Below, in pieces: positions 30,288 to 39,153 of a DNA stretch of 64,000 nucleotides; within the stretch, counting starts at the first letter, position 1, and the number at the start of each line of letters is the position of its first letter. The DNA is from Aurantiochytrium sp. KH105 (taxonomy: Eukaryota > Sar > Bigyra > Thraustochytrida > Thraustochytriidae). Position numbers and translations under genes: made by a program. Below the pieces are notes generated by a model. It ran no database searches, was not told the DNA's origin, and was given only the letters and a program-made list of their open reading frames with translations. The DNA is taken from positions 1 through 64,000 of the forward strand of contig BGKB01000012.1 of the NCBI GenBank assembly GCA_003116975.1. The letters are read 5' to 3'.

Positions 30288-33200
30288 TTATTGTGCAGAT
30301 CGCAAACTGCTTTCTGAAGTGAGTTCTGTGTCTCGATTGTCGAGCTGAGAAATCGATCCGCTCTGGCCTTCCTTGGTACGCGCCGTTCGACGCTGCTGGT
30401 GTCCGGCGATTGCATCCAAACGATTCGTGACCTGTTTCAGCTGGTCAATAATGTACAACTGGCTGGCGCTCTCGGAAAAGAGCATGTCAACTTCTTCACG
30501 CGCATCGGAGGGCCGAAGCTCCTCGGTACGCTGACGAAAGAGCCATAACAGTCTTTCTGCCATGGACTCTGGAAATGCTTGCAGCAGCTCCTGACGAAGC
30601 GCAAAGGTAGGAACCGATCCAGCCACGTGCATTCGTAGGAATTGAAGTCGCTCATCGTATCTGTGTGGATGTGTTGTGAGATCCCCGATCGAGACGCCAT
30701 CATGAAAGAGAAGAGAAAGACCAAGACTATCGTTTGCACCAAAGTCAATCTTCTTGTGAGGATCTGGCTCAAGCTCATGGCGAACCTCCAAAGCCTCCAA
30801 GTCTTCGTATGAAATCGGTGAAGTCACGGCCGCACTCGAAAGCAATGGATCAACTTTGTCTTCTTCACGCAAAGTAATAGGAGAACTTCTCGCAGCAACA
30901 GTAGCTGCTGTTGCAGCAGTACTTGTACCAGCAGCAGAGAGATTTCCGTTGGATGAACCTGCAAATGCGCTCATGGTGTCCCTATTCTCCGCTCTCGGCA
31001 AAGCTTCTGGACTGGTGGGCGACGATAAGCCCATATGATCTCCTCCCTGCAGGTGACTGGGTGGATCATGATTGGTGGCTTGCGATGAAAGCGACTGCGG
31101 TTCGCTGACTGATGTCGTGCTCCTGTTGCCATGCGAGAGTCCGCACCAAGCACATATGCGGTAGGCGAGGCCCACCGCCACCGGTATGTGATAGTTACGG
31201 ACATCGTAGAGCGTGATAAAGCTGGAGAGATACATACTTTGCAAGAAGCTAATTGTCGGGGAGGCTCGAGACGACTCTTGGAAGCTGACGAAACTCTCCA
31301 CAACGATACTAAGTAAAATATTGAAGAGAACCAACGTTGTAAAGAAAACATAGGTCCAGAAGAAAATTTGGGAGATCCACACATCACCTTCAATTGAGTC
31401 GGAAAAAATAATGTCCATGGTTGCATCAAACTCTCCCATCGACACAAAGAGAAGGGTAGTGACCGCCTCGAAGTAGGATCCGAAAGCTTCACCATAAGGG
31501 CTATACATGAGAAGGCCAATGAAGGCATACGATAGCACAACGACCAAATATACAAAGAGAAACGAAAGAATGTCAGAGGCAGACCGCGAAAGTGTCCGAG
31601 ATATGATTCCAGTATCGGGATGGAAGTCAAGGTGCTTGACCGTCCTGATGACCATGAAGATGAGCAACATCGAGTAAATGCGCATTGTGAACGTCACCTC
31701 CTGCACAAACTGTACGATCTCGCGGACGCCGAGCAAAACTGTCGTGGCGTAGGAGCCTGCAAAAGGCTGAAACTGTCGGGACGACGATTCAAATTGAAGG
31801 AAGCGAATAAGAACGATGAGGTGAAGCACGAGAGTCGTGACCTCGAAGCCAAGCCCGAGCCAGGTGAGCGAGCGTGCACTTCTGGCCCTCCAACGACCGA
31901 TCCTGCAGTGCAGCTTTCGCAGTAGCTTGCGAGAGAACAGAACTCCAGCAGCGAAAATCGCCAAGGCATAGATGCAAGACAGAAACACTGAGCCCGCTCG
32001 TAGACCCTTGGACGCTTGTTGTGCGGAATGCACAACTACCTTGGGTGAGACGAGACCGCCGACATCGGTTCGAAAGCAAGCCTGCATGTAGCCGTACCTC
32101 CCGGCGGCATTGAGATTCTGCACCACCACAGAAGCGCAAAGCTCGGATGTCGCCTGGTCAACCCAGTGAACGTCCTCAAAAAGGTAGGAAAGAGCGCAGT
32201 CCATAAAATCCTGCGGTAGGTTGAGCAGCCCTAGATCGACGACGGCAGTGAATACGTTGTCACTGTCGCTCTCAAAGGGATTGACTCCAAAGAGACTAAA
32301 GTTTTGAAGAATCTCGGGAGCGGCGTCGGTTATATCGCTCACAAAGGTCGAGGCGGATGATTTCGTTCTGGTGCACCTCCTCGAAGTGTTAGCTGGCCCA
32401 CTTTCATAGATACCAATGCTTTCGAAGCTATCATCAAAGGTTGCACGGCATGTCTCGAATTCTCTTCGTCTCTGTGAGACGACGAGGCCTACTTGATGTC
32501 GATTGTACTGGTCGAGGAACCCACTGTACTCTGTCACGAGGCTACATTGCGAAATAAGCTGATCGAGGTCCAGACCTTGACAACTTTGGAAGTCGCAACC
32601 AGAAGGTCTCTCTTGCAACGAAGCAACTGGATAGGGGTCTGGGTGCGCCATAGTCTGTGCCATGGAGCGAACGAATGCCTTGGCCTCCGCAAGAGAGGAG
32701 ACGTCCGCAAAGCCAACTCCGTCCGATGTCGACACATCTTCAAGTGCGCGAAGCAGAGCGTACTCTTGACTATGCGCCGAAGGACGATAGGCAAGGAATT
32801 GAAAGTATGCGAGGCAAAGCACGAGCGCAAAGAGCACGGTGTGGATACAGAAATGATTCCAGCCGAGATGTAGACGCTTGATTTCGTTCGCAACCTTGAG
32901 AAAGGCGGGCTTACTGATGAGCACCTTCCTATGAAATACTTTGGTTGCGTACTTGCGGGCACGAAAGCCTCGAAACACAGCTTGGATCCTCACCGCTACT
33001 TTGACGAGTTCGGATAGGTCAGCCTTTTCGTTGCCCAGCGCGCGAAACTTGGAGGCGACTTCCGTCCCATCGTACGGGTACCAAGTTGGTCTTTGGACAT
33101 CAACGACGCCCTTGCTGTTCAAGGCGCGCGGTACGCGGACGCCTGCCGCTGCTCCCCGCTTGCGGAGGACCGCCAGCGTGGCTTGCGTCGCCATATCCTC

Positions 33201-33362
33201 CGCGCGTGCCAGGCCCTGGGCATTTGGCGGGCCAAAGTAGGAGAAGAGAAGGCACTTGATCAAAGGTGATGCCCCGAATATCCGGGACGAGAGTTCGGGG
33301 CTTCCCGTAAAATCGCTTCGTAACGGCTTCTCCATGAGACTGGCTTGTCTTTCGGGATTCAT
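30288..33362 (-). CDS. PKD2: Polycystin-2-like TRP channel with N-terminal IQ motif
   Basis: 1024 residues from the ATG at 33362. A cation channel of the PKD/TRPP family: first membrane segment about 167-193 (FCIHTVLFALVLCLAYFQFL), a large extracellular loop (about 195-450) with several Cys, then five segments: about 455-477, 503-523, 558-575, 597-620 and 660-690. The pore region reads TTLLFVSMGEFDATMDIIF, with SMGEF where the filter should be. SEYFAF-like FEAVTTLLF precedes it. Residues 121-142 (VAVRIQAVFRGFRARKYATK) form an IQ motif, a calmodulin site, ahead of the membrane part. The C-terminal tail is Ser-rich and has no evident EF hand or coiled coil. The stop lies 119 bp from the CEP290 stop, the start 213 bp from the next divergent gene. 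Ciliary calcium entry is a reasonable guess. Confidence 0.9.
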   Translation of the reverse strand: MNPERQASLMEKPLRSDFTGSPELSSRIFGASPLIKCLLFSYFGPPNAQGLARAEDMATQATLAVLRKRGAAAGVRVPRALNSKGVVDVQRPTWYPYDGTEVASKFRALGNEKADLSELVKVAVRIQAVFRGFRARKYATKVFHRKVLISKPAFLKVANEIKRLHLGWNHFCIHTVLFALVLCLAYFQFLAYRPSAHSQEYALLRALEDVSTSDGVGFADVSSLAEAKAFVRSMAQTMAHPDPYPVASLQERPSGCDFQSCQGLDLDQLISQCSLVTEYSGFLDQYNRHQVGLVVSQRRREFETCRATFDDSFESIGIYESGPANTSRRCTRTKSSASTFVSDITDAAPEILQNFSLFGVNPFESDSDNVFTAVVDLGLLNLPQDFMDCALSYLFEDVHWVDQATSELCASVVVQNLNAAGRYGYMQACFRTDVGGLVSPKVVVHSAQQASKGLRAGSVFLSCIYALAIFAAGVLFSRKLLRKLHCRIGRWRARSARSLTWLGLGFEVTTLVLHLIVLIRFLQFESSSRQFQPFAGSYATTVLLGVREIVQFVQEVTFTMRIYSMLLIFMVIRTVKHLDFHPDTGIISRTLSRSASDILSFLFVYLVVVLSYAFIGLLMYSPYGEAFGSYFEAVTTLLFVSMGEFDATMDIIFSDSIEGDVWISQIFFWTYVFFTTLVLFNILLSIVVESFVSFQESSRASPTISFLQSMYLSSFITLYDVRNYHIPVAVGLAYRICAWCGLSHGNRSTTSVSEPQSLSSQATNHDPPSHLQGGDHMGLSSPTSPEALPRAENRDTMSAFAGSSNGNLSAAGTSTAATAATVAARSSPITLREEDKVDPLLSSAAVTSPISYEDLEALEVRHELEPDPHKKIDFGANDSLGLSLLFHDGVSIGDLTTHPHRYDERLQFLRMHVAGSVPTFALRQELLQAFPESMAERLLWLFRQRTEELRPSDAREEVDMLFSESASQLYIIDQLKQVTNRLDAIAGHQQRRTARTKEGQSGSISQLDNRDTELTSESSLRSAQ

Positions 33363-33575
33363 CTGGCTCGCGCACAGAAGGAAAGCGCGCAAATGCTGTC
33401 TCGAGGAAAGGCGTCGCGCATCGAGAGTGTTGGTTGACTGCCGACGCAAACGTTGGCAGATACGTATTGGACCTGTACTTCGTTTTGCGAAGAAGAAGAG
33501 CCCTTGCTCTTTTCCCGAGTCGCAATAGTTAGTCCCGGCGGTGCTTGAGCAGGCAATGTATTGCGGAAAAGCAGC
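33363..33575. promoter_or_regulatory. Compact bidirectional promoter region
   Basis: 213 bp lie between the start codon of the polycystin-like gene (-) and that of the FnIII-PA gene (+). Both promoters must share it, or overlap the coding ends. No TATA box is obvious. Confidence 0.5.
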
Positions 33576-36188
33576 ATGGCAGCGTACATCATATTGATAG
33601 TCCTTGCGGCTGCAGCAAAAAGTCCATTGGCGACGGCAAGAATGGCTTCGAGCTCGCACCAGCTCAGTATGGAGATTTTCCCCTCGGGTCTGGAGATCGC
33701 GCAGGAACAAATGAGATTGCAGCTTGGCGGCCCACGCGTTGACGAAGATGGATTTTTACAGCCCGACTCCTCAGCCAATGACTGTTGGCGCGTCGCGCAG
33801 ACGGACATGAAAAACCTGACAGCGCTCACGGAAATTGATTGGGCATGTCGCGAAAAAATGCACATTATCGAGGCTACCTGGTACATTTCGAGTTGCGACG
33901 GCGAAAGGAGCGTCGCGGATCAGCCTCTTCTCCCGGCGCCTGGCGACGAAGAGCGCTCGGTGCCAACTCACATCGACGCAACCTCATGGACAGTCACAGA
34001 ATGGTACCTTTACTTTGTTGCGGAGCGAGAACCGGTCGTTCTGGACAACGATAATCAAATCGTAGTGCCCGCTGAGGCAAGACGCTGCGAGCTGGATGCG
34101 CAGAGTGAGCAGCGAAGGCAGCGCTCGCAACGTCGAAAGCGTCCATCGCACGACAAGATGACACATCCTTCCGAGCATTCCAATGACAATACATCTTCAA
34201 AGCACACCAAAGCAGACAGAGGTGAAGCAACAAACCAAGCGTGCCGCATGCGTGAAGACACAAAGCTTTCAGGATGGATTCCGAGTCGCCAGCTGGAAGG
34301 ACCTCGATTCGTCCACAGACTCGAAAGGAATGCTGTCGTTGCTCCCGAATGGGAGCGCTTGGGGTTGCATCGGCTCGTCCATGCTGTGAGCGGTTCGGTA
34401 GATTTTGTTGTCTGTCCGAAGCGGGCCTCCATGCAGGTTCTTTATCCACAGGTGGATCTTGCCGGGGTCAAGTTTGCCGCCAACCCATTGCAAGCTAATT
34501 ACGCCAAGTACCCCCGACTCCGCGAGGCGGATGTAGCATGTTTGCGAGGCTCCTTTGCAGAGGGCTCCACGCTTTACGTGCCGGCGGCGAGCGCCTTTTC
34601 GTTAAAGGCGCGGACACCGTCGATCGCGCTCGAGTTCACCTTTGCAGACGAGAAGGGCAGAAGCGTGCTTCGGGAACTTGCGCGTGTGCAGTTGCTCCAC
34701 AATCGTGATAAACAGCTTGGCGGACTCATGCGTTTCGTCACGGAACCAGAATCGACGTCGTTCGCCGGGGCACTCATGCAAGAAGGCAAAGGAAACGATG
34801 GAGAGGCTTCATTATTGCAGTTTTCGGCCTGGCAAAGGCACACGCGCCTCCAGCTCCTCGCAGGCCTTGCAATCCCTGCTCAGCCCGAAGTAGAACTTGC
34901 CCAGAGTGGTCGTCGAGGTCTTCGTGTGCGAGTGCGTGTGCCTTCGCGCCTTCCTCGTCAATCTCCATGCCATGATGTAGCCGCTTTCGAGGTGCAGTGG
35001 CGGCCTGCACATGCTGACGTGGCTCTGCACGCGATCATCACGGGGCGCGTCTGTGATGCAGTTGCATTCGGCTTCGTGCAAGCAGAGCCTGATTGCGCCG
35101 AGCCGATGAACGAAGACGACGAGATGTGGACGGCTCTACAGATCCCGGGTCTGGCATCGGCCGCCTCTTACGCAGTCCGCGCACGCGCGCTGAGCGCAGA
35201 AAGAAGAATTCCAGGACCCTGGTCGCGATGGTCTCGTCTCTCGACTCTTGGAGAATCTGTGCCAAGCGCACCTAGAGAAGCTCCTCGCGCTGAGGTCCAG
35301 CTCGTACGGCAATCATGCGCACGTGTGAAATGGGAGGCTCCAGCGGACGATGGAGGTCACATCGTACTCTCGTACGTGCTCGAGACGCGTGTATCCGCTG
35401 CTTCTCAGTTTGCGCCGAGTGTTAGCGGTCCTATGCATTCCGATTGGCGAGTCGTCGCGAGGCAAAGCGCTCTCGAAAACAAAGAGGTCTTGATTTGTAA
35501 TTTGCAGCCTGGCCTCGCTCACGAGTTCCGCGTGCGAGCTACGAATGAGCTTGGTCAAGGGTGGCCAAGTTCCCCAAGCCTTAAGAGGACAATTCTGGGG
35601 CACAACGCGAACGAAATAACAAAGGGGCTTCGCGCTATCGCCGCGAGCAAGAGCTCTTTGGAAGCATTTGAGAAGTTTACAGAGAACGAAATGCGAGCTG
35701 TACTGCACGCTCGACCTGTCCGACGCAGCCCGGCCGACCTTTGCCTGACCATTTCGGACGTCCTCGAAGTCATGGTGATGCACAGTCTCGACGAAGAATC
35801 GAGACCAGCAGAACGGGCAGTTCCGGTCTGGGCATCTGCATTTTCGCCTCGGAAATTCGATGTTTACGGCGATGCACGATGGGCAAACCCGCGCGACGCC
35901 TGTTCTTCGCTTGCGAGTTCGGCGACTGATGCCATACTTCTCGTAGAGCGCGGGAAATGCCCGCTCTTACAAAAGGCCCAGGAGGTGCGAAGGGCTGGGG
36001 CTCTTGCAATGGTTGTAGTGGACACGAGCGGCGCTTGTGACCAGGGCTATGATCATGCGTGTAGCCCGGGAGCATCAAAAGGACTTGGTGAAGGTTTTGC
36101 GAAGCACGACCGAGCCTCTTCGTGGGATCAACTGCAGCTTCCTGCTGTACTGGTTGCCGGCAAGTTTGTACAAGGTCTTTTAACCTGA
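33576..36188 (+). CDS. Secreted protein with fibronectin-III-like and protease-associated (PA) domains
   Basis: 870 residues from the ATG at 33576 (the frame also has an upstream TTG). The first 22 or so residues are a clear signal peptide (MAAYIILIVLAAAAKSPLAT). Residues to about 450 are unassigned, with a charged linker. Two FnIII-like modules follow: one around VAAFEVQWRPAHADVAL ... YAVRARALSA, then PREAPRAEVQLVRQSCARVK ... HEFRVRATNELGQGWPSSPS, which has the strong Tyr/Phe-Arg-Val-x-Ala-x-Asn signature. The C-terminal 150 residues fit a PA domain (ATDAILLVERGKCPLLQKAQ, then VRRAGALAMVVVDTSG). PA domains occur on vacuolar sorting receptors and subtilases; no protease domain is present. The stop follows soon after the PA domain. 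Surface or secreted binding protein is the inferred role. Confidence 0.75.
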   Translation: MAAYIILIVLAAAAKSPLATARMASSSHQLSMEIFPSGLEIAQEQMRLQLGGPRVDEDGFLQPDSSANDCWRVAQTDMKNLTALTEIDWACREKMHIIEATWYISSCDGERSVADQPLLPAPGDEERSVPTHIDATSWTVTEWYLYFVAEREPVVLDNDNQIVVPAEARRCELDAQSEQRRQRSQRRKRPSHDKMTHPSEHSNDNTSSKHTKADRGEATNQACRMREDTKLSGWIPSRQLEGPRFVHRLERNAVVAPEWERLGLHRLVHAVSGSVDFVVCPKRASMQVLYPQVDLAGVKFAANPLQANYAKYPRLREADVACLRGSFAEGSTLYVPAASAFSLKARTPSIALEFTFADEKGRSVLRELARVQLLHNRDKQLGGLMRFVTEPESTSFAGALMQEGKGNDGEASLLQFSAWQRHTRLQLLAGLAIPAQPEVELAQSGRRGLRVRVRVPSRLPRQSPCHDVAAFEVQWRPAHADVALHAIITGRVCDAVAFGFVQAEPDCAEPMNEDDEMWTALQIPGLASAASYAVRARALSAERRIPGPWSRWSRLSTLGESVPSAPREAPRAEVQLVRQSCARVKWEAPADDGGHIVLSYVLETRVSAASQFAPSVSGPMHSDWRVVARQSALENKEVLICNLQPGLAHEFRVRATNELGQGWPSSPSLKRTILGHNANEITKGLRAIAASKSSLEAFEKFTENEMRAVLHARPVRRSPADLCLTISDVLEVMVMHSLDEESRPAERAVPVWASAFSPRKFDVYGDARWANPRDACSSLASSATDAILLVERGKCPLLQKAQEVRRAGALAMVVVDTSGACDQGYDHACSPGASKGLGEGFAKHDRASSWDQLQLPAVLVAGKFVQGLLT

Positions 36189-36469
36189 GCTTTGGAAGCC
36201 TCATGCTAAAAGACCTAATTCCGAAAGAGGTGTTATTCAAAAATAATCATCTCGCGCAGTCGCTCACTTCTTCTTGCGAGATGGAAGAGATAAACATATA
36301 AATGCTCATGTGCTGGATAGCACTATTGGCCAGCACTCTTTTCTTCTCTGGAATGTTTTGCGCCGACAACGAAGTCTCTCCAAATTTTTGCAACATCATT
36401 TTCTTATTCTATTCCTTTTCTTCTTTTCTCAACCTGCCCTTTACTTTCGTCTTTTCCCTCAATTTCCAG
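36189..36469. other. Convergent 3' intergenic region
   Basis: 281 bp between converging stop codons; T-rich at 36395-36450. No gene seen. Confidence 0.5.
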
Positions 36470-37594
36470 TTATACATGGGAATCTTTCCCGGACTTTGCA
36501 TGATAAAAGCGCACGGATTCCCAAGCTGGAACGTCGCTCTTCCAATCCCACACCATGGGAAATCGTCTTGCGGAATCAAATTCGCTGTATGCACCAGTGC
36601 GGTCTTCCGTCTGTAAGATTGAGGTCGGCGCCCATGAGGTGGAAAAGATTGAATGGTTGGCCTGCCCCGCTTGCTGCAAGTCTGTGTCCCCTGGGAAGAA
36701 CCACCCAGCATCCAGAGTTTTTGCATTGCCGCGCTGATCGATAAAATGCCAGCTCCCATTCACGAAGGCCTCGACCCAGTTGTGGTTCCCGCACTGCGCA
36801 TCAGAATCGCCGTGTGGACACTGTTTTCGCGGTTTGTTCCAATGGGGTACCCCAGCTACGCGCGCAGGGACGCCGACGCTGCGCAGTGCGTCGACGAGGA
36901 AGATCGCCAAGCCTGTGCAGGAAGAATTGTGACGATGCATTGTCTGGAACGGAGAATAGCTGTTGAGCTCGTCGGGAGGTGCGGCCTCGAAGATGATGGC
37001 AGGCTGCACAATTTTCCAGCTTTCCTCATTGAGACGGAGCGCGACACAGTCTGCGGTCTCGCAGTCAGCCACAAGTTTCTGCATGAAACTGAAAAACGTC
37101 TGACGCCAGTCGTCTCGTGGCTCGGCCAGCGAGGCATAAGGTAGCACATCATTGAGGAAAACAATCCATGGTAGGGTGCCCGTCCAGCGATCTTTGTACA
37201 TTTGGCGAGCCTTCATGGCCAGTTTGACATTGGAGGCAAGATATGCAGCCTTGAGTTCGCGCGTGTCGTGTGCAGGCATGTGACGCACGAGAAAATCGAC
37301 TGCTTCGCGCGTGTCATGATCGCTAGGACGTCCGAGGCGCGCAAGTGTCCCTTCGAAAAGCTGTTGGCGCAGGCCACGGAGCCCAGTGTCTGTGTTCCGC
37401 GATCCCGCGAACACGTATCCTGCAGTCGCGACCGCCGCCATGACCAGAATGAGCATTACTGCGACGGTTGTCCAGCGACGCGAGCGTGGCGCACGCGCAG
37501 GCGTACTGGGCGCGGAATCTTGCTCGCTCGCATCGTTGCCATCGTCTGCCAAGAGCGCGGCCCGGGGACCTTGATCCTCTTGGTCGTGGTCCAT
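36470..37594 (-). CDS. Type II membrane protein with transglutaminase-like domain
   Basis: 374 residues from the ATG at 37594. The first 40 residues are acidic and lie before a single membrane span (about 41-63, WTTVAVMLILVMAAVATAGY), so the rest should face the lumen or outside. The transglutaminase-like core has the expected Cys, His, Asp order: SSCTGLAIFLVDALRSVGVP (Cys226), CGNHNWVEAF (His271) and GSWHFID (Asp286). NHNWVEAFVNGSWHFID is typical of the bacterial/PNGase-like superfamily. Extra cysteines and the sequon NHS/NSS fit a lumenal location. Members cross-link proteins, act as proteases or deamidases; which applies here is open. Not a PNGase, because that family's zinc Cys pairs and cytosolic location are missing. 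Confidence 0.85.
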   Translation of the reverse strand: MDHDQEDQGPRAALLADDGNDASEQDSAPSTPARAPRSRRWTTVAVMLILVMAAVATAGYVFAGSRNTDTGLRGLRQQLFEGTLARLGRPSDHDTREAVDFLVRHMPAHDTRELKAAYLASNVKLAMKARQMYKDRWTGTLPWIVFLNDVLPYASLAEPRDDWRQTFFSFMQKLVADCETADCVALRLNEESWKIVQPAIIFEAAPPDELNSYSPFQTMHRHNSSCTGLAIFLVDALRSVGVPARVAGVPHWNKPRKQCPHGDSDAQCGNHNWVEAFVNGSWHFIDQRGNAKTLDAGWFFPGDTDLQQAGQANHSIFSTSWAPTSILQTEDRTGAYSEFDSARRFPMVWDWKSDVPAWESVRFYHAKSGKDSHV

Positions 37595-37671
37595 GGGATG
37601 CGCTGCTGACTCGCTCTTTCGCCGCTTCGATCTTGGGTTTATCTTATCATCCTCACTGACTTGAGGCGACT

Positions 37672-37730
37672 CTAAGGAGGCCTAGGCCCATACTAGGTTT
37701 TACTAGTAGACTACGGCTTGGCCTCCTTGA
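37672..37730. promoter_or_regulatory. CTAG/TAGGCC-rich cluster upstream of transglutaminase-like gene
   Basis: Contains the palindrome GGCCTAGGCC (37679-37688), followed by ACTAGG, ACTAGTAG and GGCTTGGCC. It lies 80-135 bp upstream of the minus-strand start at 37594. A similar cluster lies in front of the deacetylase gene at 51747-51780, so this may be a shared promoter element. Confidence 0.3.
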
Positions 37731-38191
37731 CTATACAGCCGGTGCCGCAGCCCCCGACCATTTCGAGCGAGGAATGCGGACGCCGTGCACCTCCAGCCCG
37801 GCACCTGCTGCTAGCTGCCAGCAGCTGCTTTTCCACAGCTACACACTAGTTCACTTCACTGCCACCGTATGCCAAAGCTTTTGTTGCGCAAGCTATGGTC
37901 GTTCACATTCTGGATGCACGTTGCAAGAGAGCCGTTGACCAGGTGTTCGGACTCGCCCGCTGCCGCAATTGATGGCGCCGAGCTCGCGCTGTTGGCCTTG
38001 AGCGGAGAGGCTCCGACTGGAAGCTTTCGAAATTTTGAACTTTTGAATTCACTCGAGAGGGTGAACCCGTTGATTCGTTGAATGGACCGTCTCGATGGCG
38101 ATCTAAGTTTTGTATCGATTGGCCACTCCGACAAATGATCCTTCTTTTTCTTTCTCTGTGCTTAAAGTAGGTTAGGTATACCCCGGATGGA

Positions 38192-38220
38192 CCGGTGACC
38201 TGGGTCGCGTTGTCACCCGG
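38192..38220. ncRNA. Possible small hairpin RNA element
   Basis: CCGGTGAC (38192-38199) pairs with GTCACC-C-GG (38212-38220), leaving one bulged base and a 12-nt loop. GGAT and GATCC just outside could lengthen the stem. No known RNA family recognised; the evidence is base pairing only. Confidence 0.2.
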
Positions 38221-38494
38221 ACTCGATTGATCCATGAAACTAGCGTCGTGGCCATGGAGCGCTGTGCGCTTTGTCGACCCTCCGGGATCGAGGCATTTCA
38301 TTCCAACGAATATCGTTGAAGGACTCGCTCTTGGCGTAGGCAGAGAGGCCGGGCCGTCGTAAATCGAAGATTGAACGTCGGGACACGCGACGTCTTTGCA
38401 TTACGAGTTGTGGTTTGCACCACGAGAAAGGGAAACGAACTTACGAAAAGAAATTGGAAAAAATAAAAAAAGTGCTAGTCATACTTCCAAGGAC

Positions 38495-38565
38495 CGGGTC
38501 GCCCGACGTTTGCAATTTCTAATTATCGAGGTGCAATCGTCCCGAACTATGAATCGGACGACCCG
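38495..38565. ncRNA. Possible structured RNA, 71 nt closed by an 11-bp stem
   Basis: CGGGTCGCCCG (38495-38505) and CGGACGACCCG (38555-38565) pair with one mismatch, enclosing 49 nt that contain a further TTGCA/TGCAA pairing. The size is tRNA-like, but there is no T-loop consensus, so I do not call a tRNA. It sits within a gene-poor, AT-richer stretch. Confidence 0.25.
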
Positions 38566-39153
38566 CTACACAACGGATGGAAGTCTTTAAAATAAAAACC
38601 AATAAAGGGCTAAAAGAAACCTGTAGCAATACAAGCGGGATTTAGGAAGCTACGAGTCAAAGTTCGCTCCGCGTGCTTGGGACGCATTCGCCTTGATCTC
38701 ATTCTCCCTCCTGCCTGCCAACCAACGTGCCGGTCAGCGAATCAAAAAATCAAACAATCATCAAGTAGCGAGCGAACCATCGCAAATCAGCACAGGTCGA
38801 AATTTAAAATTAAAAAACTTTAAGATTACGAGTTCCATGGTGCATCGGTGTCAGTGAATTTCGACTTCAACGGACATAAGGTTTCATCGTGAAGAACAGA
38901 CGGAGTACTCTGGTGAGAGCGCGTCCAAAGCTGCATCAATTGAGCCGACGGCTGTGCAACGCAGCGCGCGAAGCGAAGCGTGGCGAGGCGTGGCGAGGCG
39001 ACGCGTGCAAGAAAGAACAAAACTTGCCAAACTTCATCGGGGAAGGAATTGCGCAAGCGTAGCTACTGCTCGAAAGCGCGACCAAGGGAAAGCGTTTGCG
39101 TCCGAGCTCGGAAAAGGTCTACGTAGATTAGCAAAACGTACAACCTCCGCACC

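Larger units (their letters stand above)
37595..39153. other. 1.56-kb gene-poor stretch, locally AT-rich
   Basis: No ORF here has a credible protein; the longest ATG-started ones are 70 residues or so. GC drops at 38440-38830. It holds a TAGGCC/CTAG cluster close to the transglutaminase-like gene (37672-37730), two possible RNA hairpins (listed) and, near 38965-39005, repeats of GCGTGGCGAGG upstream of the MHYT gene. Confidence 0.5.

Noticed and set aside
38494-38566. tRNA gene
   Set aside because: The size and outer stem are suggestive, but there is no T-loop consensus, no D-arm and no anticodon arm.
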